Made by a program: the position numbers and the translations under genes. A DNA stretch of 64,000 bases from contig NZ_CAADFC020000031.1 in assembly GCF_900696085.1 (NCBI RefSeq), positions 19,092 through 83,091 of the forward strand, read 5' to 3'. Below, piece after piece: positions 52,765 to 61,313 of this stretch; position 1 is the first letter of the stretch; every line of letters starts with the position of its first letter. Source of the DNA: Bradyrhizobium ivorense (lineage in GTDB: Bacteria > Pseudomonadota > Alphaproteobacteria > Rhizobiales > Xanthobacteraceae). The notes below the pieces were generated by a model. That model saw only the letters and a program-made list of their open reading frames with translations, was not told the DNA's origin and searched no databases.

Positions 52765-52839
52765 TGGTGGACGCACAAGGGATCGAACCTTGGACCTCTC
52801 CCGTGTGAAGGGAACGCTCTCCCGCTGAGCTATGCGTCC
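52765..52839 (-). tRNA. tRNA-Val (anticodon CAC)
   Basis: The minus strand folds into a full cloverleaf of 75 nt including an encoded CCA. The acceptor is GGACGCA/TGCGTCC, the D-arm contains AGCTCAGCGGGAGAGC, the anticodon loop is TTCACAC with anticodon CAC, and the T-arm is AAGG-TTCGATC-CCTT plus one more pair. Only a GUG-reading valine tRNA fits. Its 3-prime end faces the gene-debris region on the left, as expected where mobile elements integrate into tRNA genes. Confidence 0.95.
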
Positions 52840-52987
52840 GGGATTGTGACGTGCGGTGGGCCGCTGGTCGGCGGCCGGTCGAACAAGGCGCTTCGTCAGA
52901 GCGTGCGATTTACGAAGTGCCGGGTGGGGGTGTCAAGCCAAGACCTGAGAAACGAGGCCTGCAAAACAACAAGAACCCGTCGGAAAA

Positions 52988-54271
52988 TCAGACCCCCTGC
53001 TGGCGGGCGCGGGAGGCGTGGGACTGCAGCGCCCGGATGCGTTCGGCCAGCGTGCCGCCGCCCTCGGGCATTGCGCCGCCGACGGCGCTGCCATTGGCCG
53101 GCTTGGCGGCGGTCTTTCCCGGCACGGTCGGCTCGGCCGCCAGCATGGCCTCGATCGCGGAATTCGGGCCCTCGAGCTGGATCGCGAGCTTGGCGACCTC
53201 CGCGGCGATGTCGTTGATGCGCTCGCGCAGCAGGGCGTTCTCCATGCGTTCGGTGGCCCAGGAGCTTTCGGCCTGCTGCTGGATCGCGTTGATGTCGCGC
53301 TGCAGCTTGCTGCGCTCGTCGCGGGCGATCCGCAGCTGCTCCTCGGCCGCCGCCTTCTCCTGGCGCAGCTTCTCGAGCGCCGGCGACTTGCCGCCGCTCG
53401 ACGCGGCGATCTCCTCGCGCAATTCCTGCACGGTCCGCTCGGCGGCGGCGTTGGCCTGCTTGAGCTGGCCGTTCTCGTATTCGCGCTCGGCGAGCAGCTT
53501 GCCCTGGGTCGCAAGCCGGGTCTCGAGATCGCTGACGCGGTTGCCAAGCATCTCGGCTTCCTTGACCTGGACGATCAGCTGGCGGTCGAGATCGGTGACG
53601 CGCTGGCTCAAATTCTCGACCTTGCCGCGCGCATCTGTCAGGTCACGCGTGACCGTCTCCGACTGGCTGCGCTCCTGGGCGAGGCGGGCCTCGGTCGCGG
53701 CAAAATCCCTGGCGGCATCGCCGACCCGGTTCTTCAGCTCCTCGACCTGGGTCCGCACCGCGACCAGCTCGATCTGGCGGCTGTCGGCCGTCATCGAGCG
53801 GTCGTTGAGCGCGGCATTGATCTTGCCGAGCTCGGCCTGCTTGTCGGCGAGCGCCTGCTCGGCGGTGCGCAGCAGCTCGGTCTTGGCGGAAAACTCTTCC
53901 TCGGTGGCGCGCAACTGCTCCTTCATCGCCTTCTCGCGCGCCTCCAGCGCGAAGATGGTGGCGTTCTTCTCGCCGAGTTCGAGCTTCATGCGATTGATCG
54001 CATCGGTCTTCTTGCCGAGCTCGGCGAGCTGGCTCGTGGTCTTGCTCTTGAGCTGGTCGACGCTCATCTCGAGCCGGCGCGCCGACATCGCGAACTCGGC
54101 GCGGAGCTGGTCCTTGTCGGCCTGGATCTCGGCCATCGACAGCGGGGTGGCCGCCTCGAGGCGCCGCGTCGTCAGCCGGACCGCGCGGTTATGCACCAGC
54201 GGCACGATCATCAGGCCACACAGCATCGAGATCAGGAAACCGATCGCCGCGTACATGATCGGTTCGATCAT
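52988..54271 (-). CDS. Membrane-anchored coiled-coil protein
   Basis: One N-terminal membrane helix (MYAAIGFLISMLCGLMIVPL) is followed by about 330 residues of nearly unbroken coiled coil (heptads rich in Glu, Leu, Arg and Ala), then a flexible Ala/Pro/Gly tail ending SHASRARQQGV. The topology would place the coiled coil in the cytoplasm. ATG 54271 is preceded by GGAG at good spacing; ATG 54286 would add five residues. Its position between tRNA-Val and eipA marks the start of the conserved core block. There is no named family that I can assign; a role in envelope or cell-shape organisation would be a guess. Confidence 0.8.
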   Translation of the reverse strand: MIEPIMYAAIGFLISMLCGLMIVPLVHNRAVRLTTRRLEAATPLSMAEIQADKDQLRAEFAMSARRLEMSVDQLKSKTTSQLAELGKKTDAINRMKLELGEKNATIFALEAREKAMKEQLRATEEEFSAKTELLRTAEQALADKQAELGKINAALNDRSMTADSRQIELVAVRTQVEELKNRVGDAARDFAATEARLAQERSQSETVTRDLTDARGKVENLSQRVTDLDRQLIVQVKEAEMLGNRVSDLETRLATQGKLLAEREYENGQLKQANAAAERTVQELREEIAASSGGKSPALEKLRQEKAAAEEQLRIARDERSKLQRDINAIQQQAESSWATERMENALLRERINDIAAEVAKLAIQLEGPNSAIEAMLAAEPTVPGKTAAKPANGSAVGGAMPEGGGTLAERIRALQSHASRARQQGV

Positions 54272-54413
54272 GAAGGGTTGCTCCACAGAAGAAGGAATTC
54301 ATTAATCACAATGCCACGGCGGGCCGGCCCAAGGCCAGCCCGTTTGCCGCGTTAACGTTGATCGCTAACCGCGCTGGATCGCCTGCCGGCAATCACCCGC
54401 CGGGGGCGACGGC

Positions 54414-55019
54414 CTAGAACGGGTTCCAGGTCGCCCGCGGGGTGTATTTGAGGTAGCCGACGTTGGCGCCGAGCCGCAAGCCGATGCCGGAGCGGATCGG
54501 TACCAGCACGATGTTGTTGGAGGTCAGCGCGGTCATGCCGAAGCCGCCGACGATATAGGCCGAGCCGTCGATGCCGACGAAGCGCTGGTAGATCGCCTGG
54601 GTCGAGGGCAGGTTGTAGACCAGCGTCATGGTGCGCGCGCCGTCGCCGCCCCAGTCGAAGCCGACCGACGGGCCCTGCCAGTAGACCCGGAGGTCGCCGG
54701 CATTCTTGGTGTAGAGCGTGCCTTCGCCGTAGCGCAGCCCGGCCACGAAGGCGCCGGAGCCTTCCTCGCCGAGCACGTAGCCGTTGGGCAGGCCCCATTG
54801 GCTGACCGCGCGCTCGATCACCGAGGCGAGCCCGCGCGAAACGTTGCCGAAGAACTTGTGGCCGGCGCCGACGAGCTCGTCGGGCCCGTAAGTATACGGG
54901 GTCGGTTCACGCTGTGGCGGCGGATATTGCGGCGGCGGAGGCTGCTGCGCGGACGCCCCCGCCGTCCAGCACATCAGCGCGGCGAAGCCGACCGCGGCAA
55001 GGCGTGATGCGAATCTCAT
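54414..55019 (-). CDS. eipA: EipA-like envelope integrity protein (DUF1134)
   Basis: A signal peptide (MRFASRLAAVGFAALMCWTA then GASAQ) and a Pro-rich linker precede the DUF1134 domain. That domain shows VGAGHKFFGNVSRGLASVIE, GYVLGEEGSGAFVAGLRYGE, GFDWGGDGARTMTLVYNLPS and a terminal GYLKYTPRATWNPF. The family is typified by Brucella EipA, a periplasmic small beta-barrel protein needed for envelope integrity. The length of 201 residues is usual. It is encoded just downstream, in minus-strand terms, of nothing else; the coiled-coil gene follows after 142 bp. Confidence 0.88.
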   Translation of the reverse strand: MRFASRLAAVGFAALMCWTAGASAQQPPPPQYPPPQREPTPYTYGPDELVGAGHKFFGNVSRGLASVIERAVSQWGLPNGYVLGEEGSGAFVAGLRYGEGTLYTKNAGDLRVYWQGPSVGFDWGGDGARTMTLVYNLPSTQAIYQRFVGIDGSAYIVGGFGMTALTSNNIVLVPIRSGIGLRLGANVGYLKYTPRATWNPF

Positions 55020-55128
55020 TAAGAACCCCTGCTATCGAAATCCGGCGCTGCCCTTAACCAGACGCCAACAAGAACGGCTCTAGGTTGCGCTCGGTGTCCC
55101 CTCGACTCGGATGTTATCGATATCAACT

Positions 55129-55635
55129 ATGACGGCACAACGGCAGGAAAACTATGGTTGGTGCCGTCGAATGGCCTTTTTCGGCCTGTTGGCGGGCATT
55201 TTGGCGGCCAGCTGCCCCGACCCCGCCGCCCGGGCCGCCACCACCGAGCGTGTGGTGACGAACCGCTATTCGGGGTTAGCGATCGAGGGATTCGATCCCG
55301 TCGCCTATTTCACCGATGCCGCGGCGAGCCAGGGACGGCCTGAACTCGAGGCCGCCGAAGCCGGCGTGGTCTGGCGCTTCCGCAACGAAGGCAATCGCGC
55401 CTCGTTCGTGGCGCATCCCGAAATCTATGGTCCGCAGTTCGGCGGCTACGATCCGACCGACCTGGTGCGCGGCGTCACCTGCGCCGGCAATCCGCGGTTC
55501 TGGGTGATATCAGGGAACAGGCTCTATCTGTTCAATCGGGAGAACAGCCGCGACGCCTTTGCGGCCGATCCGGCGCGCTTCCTGAAAGAGGCCGCCGCGC
55601 GCTGGCCGGAGCTGGAAGAAAATCTCGCGCAGTGA
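55129..55635 (+). CDS. Exported YHS-domain protein
   Basis: A signal-type segment (MAFFGLLAGILAASCPDPAA then RAA) leads into a YHS-like domain: YSGLAIEGFDPVAYFTDAAA, VWRFRNEGNRASFVAHPEIY and SRDAFAADPARFLKEAAARW. YHS domains are often linked to metal handling, but here the usual Cys of the motif is replaced (GFDPVAYF without Cys), so only the fold is secure. Two ATGs (55111 and 55129) are possible and neither has a good ribosome binding site. It converges with cysQ, with no spacer. Confidence 0.75.
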   Translation: MTAQRQENYGWCRRMAFFGLLAGILAASCPDPAARAATTERVVTNRYSGLAIEGFDPVAYFTDAAASQGRPELEAAEAGVVWRFRNEGNRASFVAHPEIYGPQFGGYDPTDLVRGVTCAGNPRFWVISGNRLYLFNRENSRDAFAADPARFLKEAAARWPELEENLAQ

Positions 55636-56463
55636 TCAGGCCACCGCGGCCGGGTCGCCCCAGGCGATGAATTCCGGCACCAGAAAATCCTCGCGGCCAA
55701 GTCCGAAATGCAGCGGACCGCCGTTGGCGTCGGTCACCTTGCCGCCGGCCGCGACGACGACCGCGGCACCGGCCGCAACGTCCCATTCGGATGTCGGCGA
55801 GAGGCGGGGATAGATATCGACCGCGCCCTCGGCGACGCGGCCGAATTTGACCGCGGATCCCAGCACGGCGCGGACCGCGTTGCTGCGCGCGTCGATAAAG
55901 CCTTCGGTGCGCGCATCGCCATGCGAACGGCTGACCGCCACCGTCCATGGCTGGCCGCGCGGCGGACAGGGACGGGTCCTGATCGGCACGCTTTGCGTCA
56001 CCACGCCGTCCCGCAGCGTCAGCCGCTCGGCGCCCTTGCCGACGATGCCGCGCCAGATCAGTCCGAGCGCCGGCGCCCCGACGATGCCGAGCAGCGGCGC
56101 GCCGTGGGTGACCAGGGCCAGATTGACCGTGAACTCGTCGCGGCCGGCGACGAACTCCTTGGTGCCGTCGAGCGGATCGATCAGGAAAAAACTGTCCTTG
56201 TAGGGCGGCTTCGCGAGATGAACGCGCTCCTCCGACAGCAGCGATATCCGCGGCGCCAGCCGGCCCAGCCCCTCCACGATGATGCGGTCGGCGGCGAGAT
56301 CGGCCTCGGTGACCGGCGAACCGTCGCTCTTGCCGGCAACGTTCATCGTGGAACGGTTGACGGCGAGAATCGCCTGGCCGGCCCGGATCACCAGCTCGGT
56401 CAGTGATTCCTGCAGCGCCGCCGCGCTGTCGCAGCCGATCGCCGGCTGCTGGACCTCTTTCAT
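55636..56463 (-). CDS. cysQ: 3'(2'),5'-bisphosphate nucleotidase CysQ
   Basis: The inositol-monophosphatase-fold signature is complete. The SPVTEADLAADRII helix and LLSEE come first, then the metal motif IDPLDGTKEFVAGRDEFTVN, which with KEF is diagnostic of CysQ rather than SuhB, and finally the C-terminal WDVAAGAAVVVAAGGKVTD. CysQ removes the 3-prime phosphate of PAP made in sulfate assimilation. The 275-residue length is normal. It is divergent from chpT over a 259-bp region that holds a long perfect palindrome. Confidence 0.92.
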   Translation of the reverse strand: MKEVQQPAIGCDSAAALQESLTELVIRAGQAILAVNRSTMNVAGKSDGSPVTEADLAADRIIVEGLGRLAPRISLLSEERVHLAKPPYKDSFFLIDPLDGTKEFVAGRDEFTVNLALVTHGAPLLGIVGAPALGLIWRGIVGKGAERLTLRDGVVTQSVPIRTRPCPPRGQPWTVAVSRSHGDARTEGFIDARSNAVRAVLGSAVKFGRVAEGAVDIYPRLSPTSEWDVAAGAAVVVAAGGKVTDANGGPLHFGLGREDFLVPEFIAWGDPAAVA

Positions 56464-56492
56464 GGCAGTCTCATATCCTGTTCGTCTCTCCC

Positions 56493-56532
56493 TGACATCT
56501 ATGATACGATGACAATCGCATCATAGATGTCA
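56493..56532. repeat. Perfect 13-bp inverted repeat between cysQ and chpT
   Basis: TGACATCTATGAT at 56493-56505 is mirrored exactly by ATCATAGATGTCA at 56520-56532, with a 14-bp spacer that itself contains a CGAT/ATCG pair. It is AT-rich compared with its surroundings and lies 30 bp upstream of cysQ. It could be an operator for the divergent genes or a degenerate mobile repeat. Confidence 0.65.
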
Positions 56533-56543
56533 TCCCGTTGTTT

Positions 56544-56613
56544 GAGCATGATCTTTCCGGAAAGCTGGTTTCCACTTTGCGCTAACGCGGCCGTTCCCGG
56601 TCTGGATCATGCT
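56544..56613. repeat. GAGCATGATC-type palindromic intergenic repeat
   Basis: The element opens with GAGCATGATC and closes with GATCATGCT, enclosing a short TTTCCGGAAA palindrome. The same arms occur at 60266-60314 between cheA and cheW. This belongs to the short palindromic intergenic repeats widespread in Bradyrhizobium-type genomes. Confidence 0.65.
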
Positions 56614-56722
56614 TTAGCAGCCTCGCCGCAAGCTGGCAGCATCTGTCTGCGCGGTGTATCAAGCCGACAGGCATGCGTGATTCGCACTCCTCCCGCGGCG
56701 TGCGGCTTTCCAGGAACAATGA

Positions 56723-57367
56723 ATGTCTGTCACTTCTCCCGGTCCCGCTCCCGATGCACTCGAACTCGCGGCGCTGTTGTGCTCCCGGGTCTGCCACGAT
56801 CTCATCAGTCCGGTCGGCGCGATCGTCAACGGGCTCGAGGTCCTTGACGATAATCCGAAGCCGGAAGATCGCGAATTCGCGCTCGACCTGATCCGCAAGA
56901 GCGCGAAGACCGCCTCGGCGCGGCTGCAGTTCTGCCGGCTGGCGTTCGGCGCGGCCGGTTCCTCCGGCGCGCAGATCGACCTCGGCGACGCCCAGACCAT
57001 GGCGAAGGGCCACATCGAGGACGGCAAGGTCACGCTGACCTGGAATTTGCCGCGGCTGCTGCTGCCGAAAAATCGCGTGAAGCTGCTGCTGAACATGCTG
57101 GTGATCGCGCAGCAGACCATCCCGCGCGGCGGCGCACTCACCGTCGATCCGGTCGGCGACGGCGAGACGATGAGCTTCCGCATCACCTCCGCCGGTCTCA
57201 ATGCCCGCGTGCCGCAGAACATCGTCGACCTGCTCAATGCGACGTCGTCGAACACCGTCGATGCGCATGCGGTGCAGCCGCATTACACGCGGCTTCTGGC
57301 GGAAGCCTGCGGGCTGAAGGTGACGCTGACGCTCGACGGCGACAAGGTGATCGTCGCTGCGGCATAA
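56723..57367 (+). CDS. chpT: Histidine phosphotransferase ChpT-like
   Basis: The product has the ChpT build: a DHp-like helical hairpin with the phospho-acceptor His25 in CSRVCHDLISPVGAIVNGLE, then a degenerate, non-ATP-binding HATPase-like domain (LLLNMLVIAQQTIPRGGALT). In Caulobacter ChpT relays phosphate from CckA to CtrA and CpdR to control the cell cycle. The 214-residue length fits. It lies directly upstream of the che operon (193 bp) on the same strand but serves a different pathway; linkage of the two is a conserved neighbourhood in Bradyrhizobiaceae as far as I know. Confidence 0.9.
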   Translation: MSVTSPGPAPDALELAALLCSRVCHDLISPVGAIVNGLEVLDDNPKPEDREFALDLIRKSAKTASARLQFCRLAFGAAGSSGAQIDLGDAQTMAKGHIEDGKVTLTWNLPRLLLPKNRVKLLLNMLVIAQQTIPRGGALTVDPVGDGETMSFRITSAGLNARVPQNIVDLLNATSSNTVDAHAVQPHYTRLLAEACGLKVTLTLDGDKVIVAAA

Positions 57368-57559
57368 GGCGCATCGGCGGGCACTTTGTTAATCAGGGGT
57401 TACTAGAGACCGCGCGATTGAATCTCGCGGTCTTATCTCTTTGTTGATCCCGTTCTTTTCCATTTGCTCAACCAAACTTAAACGCTTTGCGGCGAAGCTG
57501 GCCCGGTTCCGTCGGGCGCGTCGATGTCGCGCGCCGCTGCGTATTTGAAGGTTGGTTTC

Positions 57560-60265
57560 ATGGACGATCTGTTGCGCGAGTTCCTGACGGAGAGCAGCGA
57601 GAGCCTGGACACGGTCGACAACCAGCTGGTGCAGTTCGAGCAGGATCCGAACAACGCCAAGATCCTCGATAACATCTTCCGCCTGGTGCACACCATCAAG
57701 GGCACCTGCGGCTTCCTCGGGCTGCCGCGGCTCGAGGCGCTGGCGCATGCCGGCGAGACCCTGATGGGCAAATTCCGCGACGGCATGCCGGTCAGGGCGG
57801 AAGCGGTGACGCTGATCCTGTCCTCGATCGACCGCATCAAGGAGATTCTGGCGGGACTGGAGGCCACCGAGGCCGAGCCCGAGGGCAATGACCGCGACCT
57901 GATCGATCAGCTGGAAGCGATGGTTGAGCGCGGCATGGCCGCGATGTCCTCGGCCGCTGAAGAAGCTGCCGTGCCTGTCGTCGAAGCGCCGTCGGTGCAG
58001 CCGGATGTCACCGAGGGCACGCTGGTGGTGCAGACGCTGGAGCGTCCACTGCGTCCGGGTGAGGTCTCGCTCGACGAGCTCGAGCGCGCCTTCCGCGAGA
58101 CCGAGACCGAGGTGGCCGCGCCGCCGCCCGTTGCCAAGCCCGCAGCCGTCGAGCCCGAGGCCGCCAAGAAGCCGGCCCGCAAGGCCGCCGCCGAGAGCGA
58201 CGTGCAGGAAGGCGACAAGATCGCCAACCAGTCGATCCGGGTCAATGTCGACACCCTCGAGCATTTGATGACCATGGTCTCCGAGCTGGTCTTGACCCGC
58301 AACCAGCTGCTTGAGATCTCAAGGCGCAACGAGGACACCGAGTTCAAGGTGCCGCTGCAGCGGCTGTCGAACGTCACCGCCGAGCTGCAGGAGGGCGTCA
58401 TGAAGACGCGCATGCAGCCGATCGGCAATGCCTGGCAGAAGCTGCCGCGCATCGTCCGCGACCTCAGTGGCGAACTCGGCAAGCAGATCGAGCTCGAGAT
58501 GCACGGCGCCGACACCGAGCTCGACCGTCAGGTGCTCGACCTGATCAAGGATCCGTTGACGCACATGGTGCGCAACTCCGCCGATCATGGCCTGGAGACC
58601 ACGGCGGAGCGCGTTGCCGCCGGCAAGCCCGAGCAGGGCACCATTCGCCTTTCCGCCTATCACGAGGGCGGCCACATCATCATCTGCATCGCCGACAATG
58701 GCCGCGGCCTCAACACCGAGCGGATCAAGGCCAAGGCGCTCCAGAACGGTCTCGTCACCGAGACCGAGCTGGAGAAGATGACCGAAGCCCAGATCCACAA
58801 GTTCATCTTCGCGCCGGGCTTCTCGACCGCGGCGCAGATCACCTCGGTGTCCGGCCGTGGCGTCGGCATGGACGTGGTGCGCACCAATATCGACCAGATC
58901 GGCGGCACCATCGACATCAAGAGCGTGGCCGGCGAGGGCGCCTCCGTCACCATCAAGATCCCGCTGACGCTGGCGATCGTCTCCGCCCTGATCGTGGAAG
59001 CCGGCGGCGACCGCTTTGCGATTCCCCAATTGTCCGTGGTCGAGCTGGTGCGCGCCCGCGCCAACTCCGAGCACCGCATCGAGCGGATCAAGGACACGGC
59101 GGTCTTGCGGCTGCGCAACAAGCTCTTGCCGCTGATCCATCTCAAGAAGCTCTTGAAGATCGACGGCGGCGCGACCACCACAGATGCCGAGAACGGCTTC
59201 ATCGTGGTCACACAAGTGGGCAGCCAGACCTTTGGCATCGTGGTCGACGGCGTGTTCCACACCGAAGAGATCGTGGTCAAGCCGATGTCGACGAAGCTGC
59301 GCCACATCGACATGTTCTCCGGCAACACGATTTTGGGCGATGGCGCGGTCATCATGATCATCGACCCCAACGGCATCGTCAAAGCGCTCGGTGCCTCCAG
59401 CGCCGCGGCGCATGACCTCGCCGAGGATCACAGCGCGGCGCACGCCAACTCCGGCGAGCAGCTGACCTCGCTGCTGGTGTTCCGCGCCGGCAATAGTCAG
59501 CCCAAGGCGGTGCCGCTCAGCCTGGTCACCCGCCTTGAGGAGATCGCCACCGACAAGATCGAGCTCAGCAACGGCCGCTACATGGTGCAGTACCGCGAGC
59601 AGCTGATGCCGCTGGTGCAGATGGCCGGCGTCCAGGTGCAGACCCAGGGCACCCAGCCGATCCTGGTGTTCGCCGACGACGGCCGCTCGATGGGGCTCGT
59701 GGTCGACGAGATCATCGACATCGTCGAGGAGCGGCTCAACATCGAGGTCGCCGGCAGCCAGGACGGCATTCTGGGCTCGGCGGTGATCAAGGGCCAGGCC
59801 ACCGAGGTGATCGACGTCGGCCACTTCCTTCCCATGGCGTTCGCCGACTGGTTCTCGCGCAAGGAGATGCGGCCCTCGGCGAGCGCGCAGTCGGTGCTGC
59901 TGGTCGACGACTCGGCCTTCTTCCGCAACATGCTGGCGCCGGTCTTGAAGGCCGCGGGCTACCGGGTGCGGACCGCGCCGAGCGCGCAGGAGGGTCTCGC
60001 CGCGCTGCGCTCGGGCCAGAGTTTTGACGTGGTGCTGACCGACATCGAGATGCCCGAGATGAACGGCTTCGAGTTCGCCGAGAGCATCCGCTCGGACCAC
60101 AATCTCGATGCGATGCCGATCATCGCGCTGTCGGCGATGGTGTCGCCGGCGGCGATCGAGCGCGGCCGGCAGGCCGGCTTCCACGACTATGTCGCCAAGT
60201 TCGACCGTCCCGGGCTGATCGCGGCGCTGAAGGAGCAAACCGCCGAAATGCGGCGCGCGGCCTGA
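57560..60265 (+). CDS. cheA: Chemotaxis histidine kinase CheA with C-terminal receiver
   Basis: Domains in order: HPt (residues 1-105) with His44 in VHTIKGTCGF; a Pro/Ala-rich linker; the P3 dimerisation helices (IRVNVDTLEHLMTMVSELVL); the HATPase domain (DPLTHMVRNSADHGLE, DNGRGL, GRGVGMDVV); a first CheW-like domain (about 475-620); a second CheW-like stretch (about 640-770); and a receiver with Asp828 in LTDIEMPEMNG. The enzyme autophosphorylates in response to chemoreceptors and passes phosphate to CheY and CheB. The start is taken at ATG 57560 (MDDLLREF), the family's usual first residues. First gene of cheAWYBR. Confidence 0.95.
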   Translation: MDDLLREFLTESSESLDTVDNQLVQFEQDPNNAKILDNIFRLVHTIKGTCGFLGLPRLEALAHAGETLMGKFRDGMPVRAEAVTLILSSIDRIKEILAGLEATEAEPEGNDRDLIDQLEAMVERGMAAMSSAAEEAAVPVVEAPSVQPDVTEGTLVVQTLERPLRPGEVSLDELERAFRETETEVAAPPPVAKPAAVEPEAAKKPARKAAAESDVQEGDKIANQSIRVNVDTLEHLMTMVSELVLTRNQLLEISRRNEDTEFKVPLQRLSNVTAELQEGVMKTRMQPIGNAWQKLPRIVRDLSGELGKQIELEMHGADTELDRQVLDLIKDPLTHMVRNSADHGLETTAERVAAGKPEQGTIRLSAYHEGGHIIICIADNGRGLNTERIKAKALQNGLVTETELEKMTEAQIHKFIFAPGFSTAAQITSVSGRGVGMDVVRTNIDQIGGTIDIKSVAGEGASVTIKIPLTLAIVSALIVEAGGDRFAIPQLSVVELVRARANSEHRIERIKDTAVLRLRNKLLPLIHLKKLLKIDGGATTTDAENGFIVVTQVGSQTFGIVVDGVFHTEEIVVKPMSTKLRHIDMFSGNTILGDGAVIMIIDPNGIVKALGASSAAAHDLAEDHSAAHANSGEQLTSLLVFRAGNSQPKAVPLSLVTRLEEIATDKIELSNGRYMVQYREQLMPLVQMAGVQVQTQGTQPILVFADDGRSMGLVVDEIIDIVEERLNIEVAGSQDGILGSAVIKGQATEVIDVGHFLPMAFADWFSRKEMRPSASAQSVLLVDDSAFFRNMLAPVLKAAGYRVRTAPSAQEGLAALRSGQSFDVVLTDIEMPEMNGFEFAESIRSDHNLDAMPIIALSAMVSPAAIERGRQAGFHDYVAKFDRPGLIAALKEQTAEMRRAA

Positions 60266-60314
60266 GCATGATCCGGAAAAGTGTGAAGCGGTTTTCCGAT
60301 CAGATCATGCTCAA
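60266..60314. repeat. GAGCATGATC-type palindromic repeat between cheA and cheW
   Basis: GAGCATGATCCGGAAAA at the left is mirrored by TTTTCCGATCAGATCATGCTC at the right, allowing a long imperfect hairpin directly after the cheA stop codon. It shares its arms with the element at 56544-56613. In an mRNA it could slow decay or processing between cheA and cheW. Confidence 0.8.
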
Positions 60315-60341
60315 ACAAGAGACTTGAGGGAAACAATATCG

Positions 60342-60812
60342 ATGACCAGCAAGACGGAAGCGAGCGAAGGCGCGATGGCCGAATACGTCACCGCCGTGAT
60401 CGGCGGGCAGCTGTTCGGCCTGCCGATCTCGCGGGTGCAGGACGTGTTCATGCCGGAGCGGCTGACGCGGGTGCCGCTGGCCTCCAGCGAGATCGCCGGC
60501 GTGCTCAATCTGCGCGGCCGCATCGTCACCGTGATCGACATGCGCGCCCGGCTCGGGCTGCCGAAGGCCGAGGACGGCCAGCCGCCGATGGCGGTCGGCG
60601 TCGACCAGCGCGGCGAGTCCTATGGGCTGCTGATCGATCAGATCGGCGAGGTCTTGCGGCTGCCCGATGCCGGCCGCGAGGACAACCCGGTCAATCTCGA
60701 TCCGCGCATGGCCAAGCTCGCCGGCGGCGTCCACCGCCTCGACGGCCAGCTCATGGTCGTGCTCGACGTCGATCGCGTGCTCGAACTGGTGCCCGACGCC
60801 AAGGCGGCGTGA
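60342..60812 (+). CDS. cheW: Chemotaxis adaptor CheW
   Basis: The 156-residue protein is a single CheW domain: YVTAVIGGQLFGLPISRVQD, VPLASSEIAGVLNLRGRIVT, VIDMRARLGL and the C-terminal LMVVLDVDRVLEL. It links chemoreceptors to CheA. ATG 60342 is preceded by GAGGGAAAC at good spacing. It lies 76 bp after cheA, with a palindromic repeat in between, and 60 bp before cheY. Confidence 0.94.
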   Translation: MTSKTEASEGAMAEYVTAVIGGQLFGLPISRVQDVFMPERLTRVPLASSEIAGVLNLRGRIVTVIDMRARLGLPKAEDGQPPMAVGVDQRGESYGLLIDQIGEVLRLPDAGREDNPVNLDPRMAKLAGGVHRLDGQLMVVLDVDRVLELVPDAKAA

Positions 60813-60872
60813 GCCGGGCGAAGAACTGAAGAACTAGCCATCCCCTCGGGGATGAGGAAGCAGAGGTCGCAG

Positions 60873-61238
60873 ATGAGAACCTGTCTTGTTGTCGATGACT
60901 CAAGCGTCATTCGCAAGGTTGCCCGCCGCATCCTGGAAGGTCTCGATTTCCAGATCACGGAGGCCGAGGACGGTGCCAAGGCGCTCGAAGCCTGCAAGCG
61001 CGGCATGCCCGATGCCGTGCTGCTCGACTGGAACATGCCGGTCATGGACGGCTACGAGTTTCTCGGCAATCTCCGCCGCATGCCCGGCGGCGATCAGCCC
61101 AAGGTGGTGTTCTGCACCACCGAGAACGACGTCGCGCATATTGCGCGCGCGCTGCATGCCGGCGCCAACGAGTACATCATGAAGCCGTTCGACCGGGACA
61201 TCGTCACCGCGAAGTTCCAGGAAGTCGGTCTGATTTAG
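60873..61238 (+). CDS. cheY: Chemotaxis response regulator CheY
   Basis: A stand-alone receiver of 121 residues: acidic pair in CLVVDDSSVIRKVAR, phospho-acceptor Asp52 in LLDWNMPVMDG, the Thr of VVFCTTEND and Lys in YIMKPFDRD. ATG 60873 follows an AGAGG site and gives the usual start MRTCLVVDD. As the only stand-alone receiver in the operon it is the likely motor-binding output. Confidence 0.94.
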   Translation: MRTCLVVDDSSVIRKVARRILEGLDFQITEAEDGAKALEACKRGMPDAVLLDWNMPVMDGYEFLGNLRRMPGGDQPKVVFCTTENDVAHIARALHAGANEYIMKPFDRDIVTAKFQEVGLI

Positions 61239-61313
61239 ATCACCGTTTGATCCGGCGGCAGAAGCCTTCGGCTCAACGGTTGTTGTGCGTAGTGTTGCGT
61301 CGCTGGTGAAGTC

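Noticed and set aside
52851..54355. Two long plus-strand reading frames (445 and 484 codons) opposite the coiled-coil gene
   Set aside because: They are Ser/Ala/Leu- and Arg/Gly-rich mirror images of a high-GC coiled-coil gene. The minus-strand frame has a membrane helix, heptads and a ribosome binding site, so it is the real gene.
58319..60238. A 639-codon minus-strand frame opposite cheA
   Set aside because: The peptide is His/Asp/Arg/Leu-rich without domains, and the plus strand encodes a complete CheA. It is an antisense shadow of high-GC codons.
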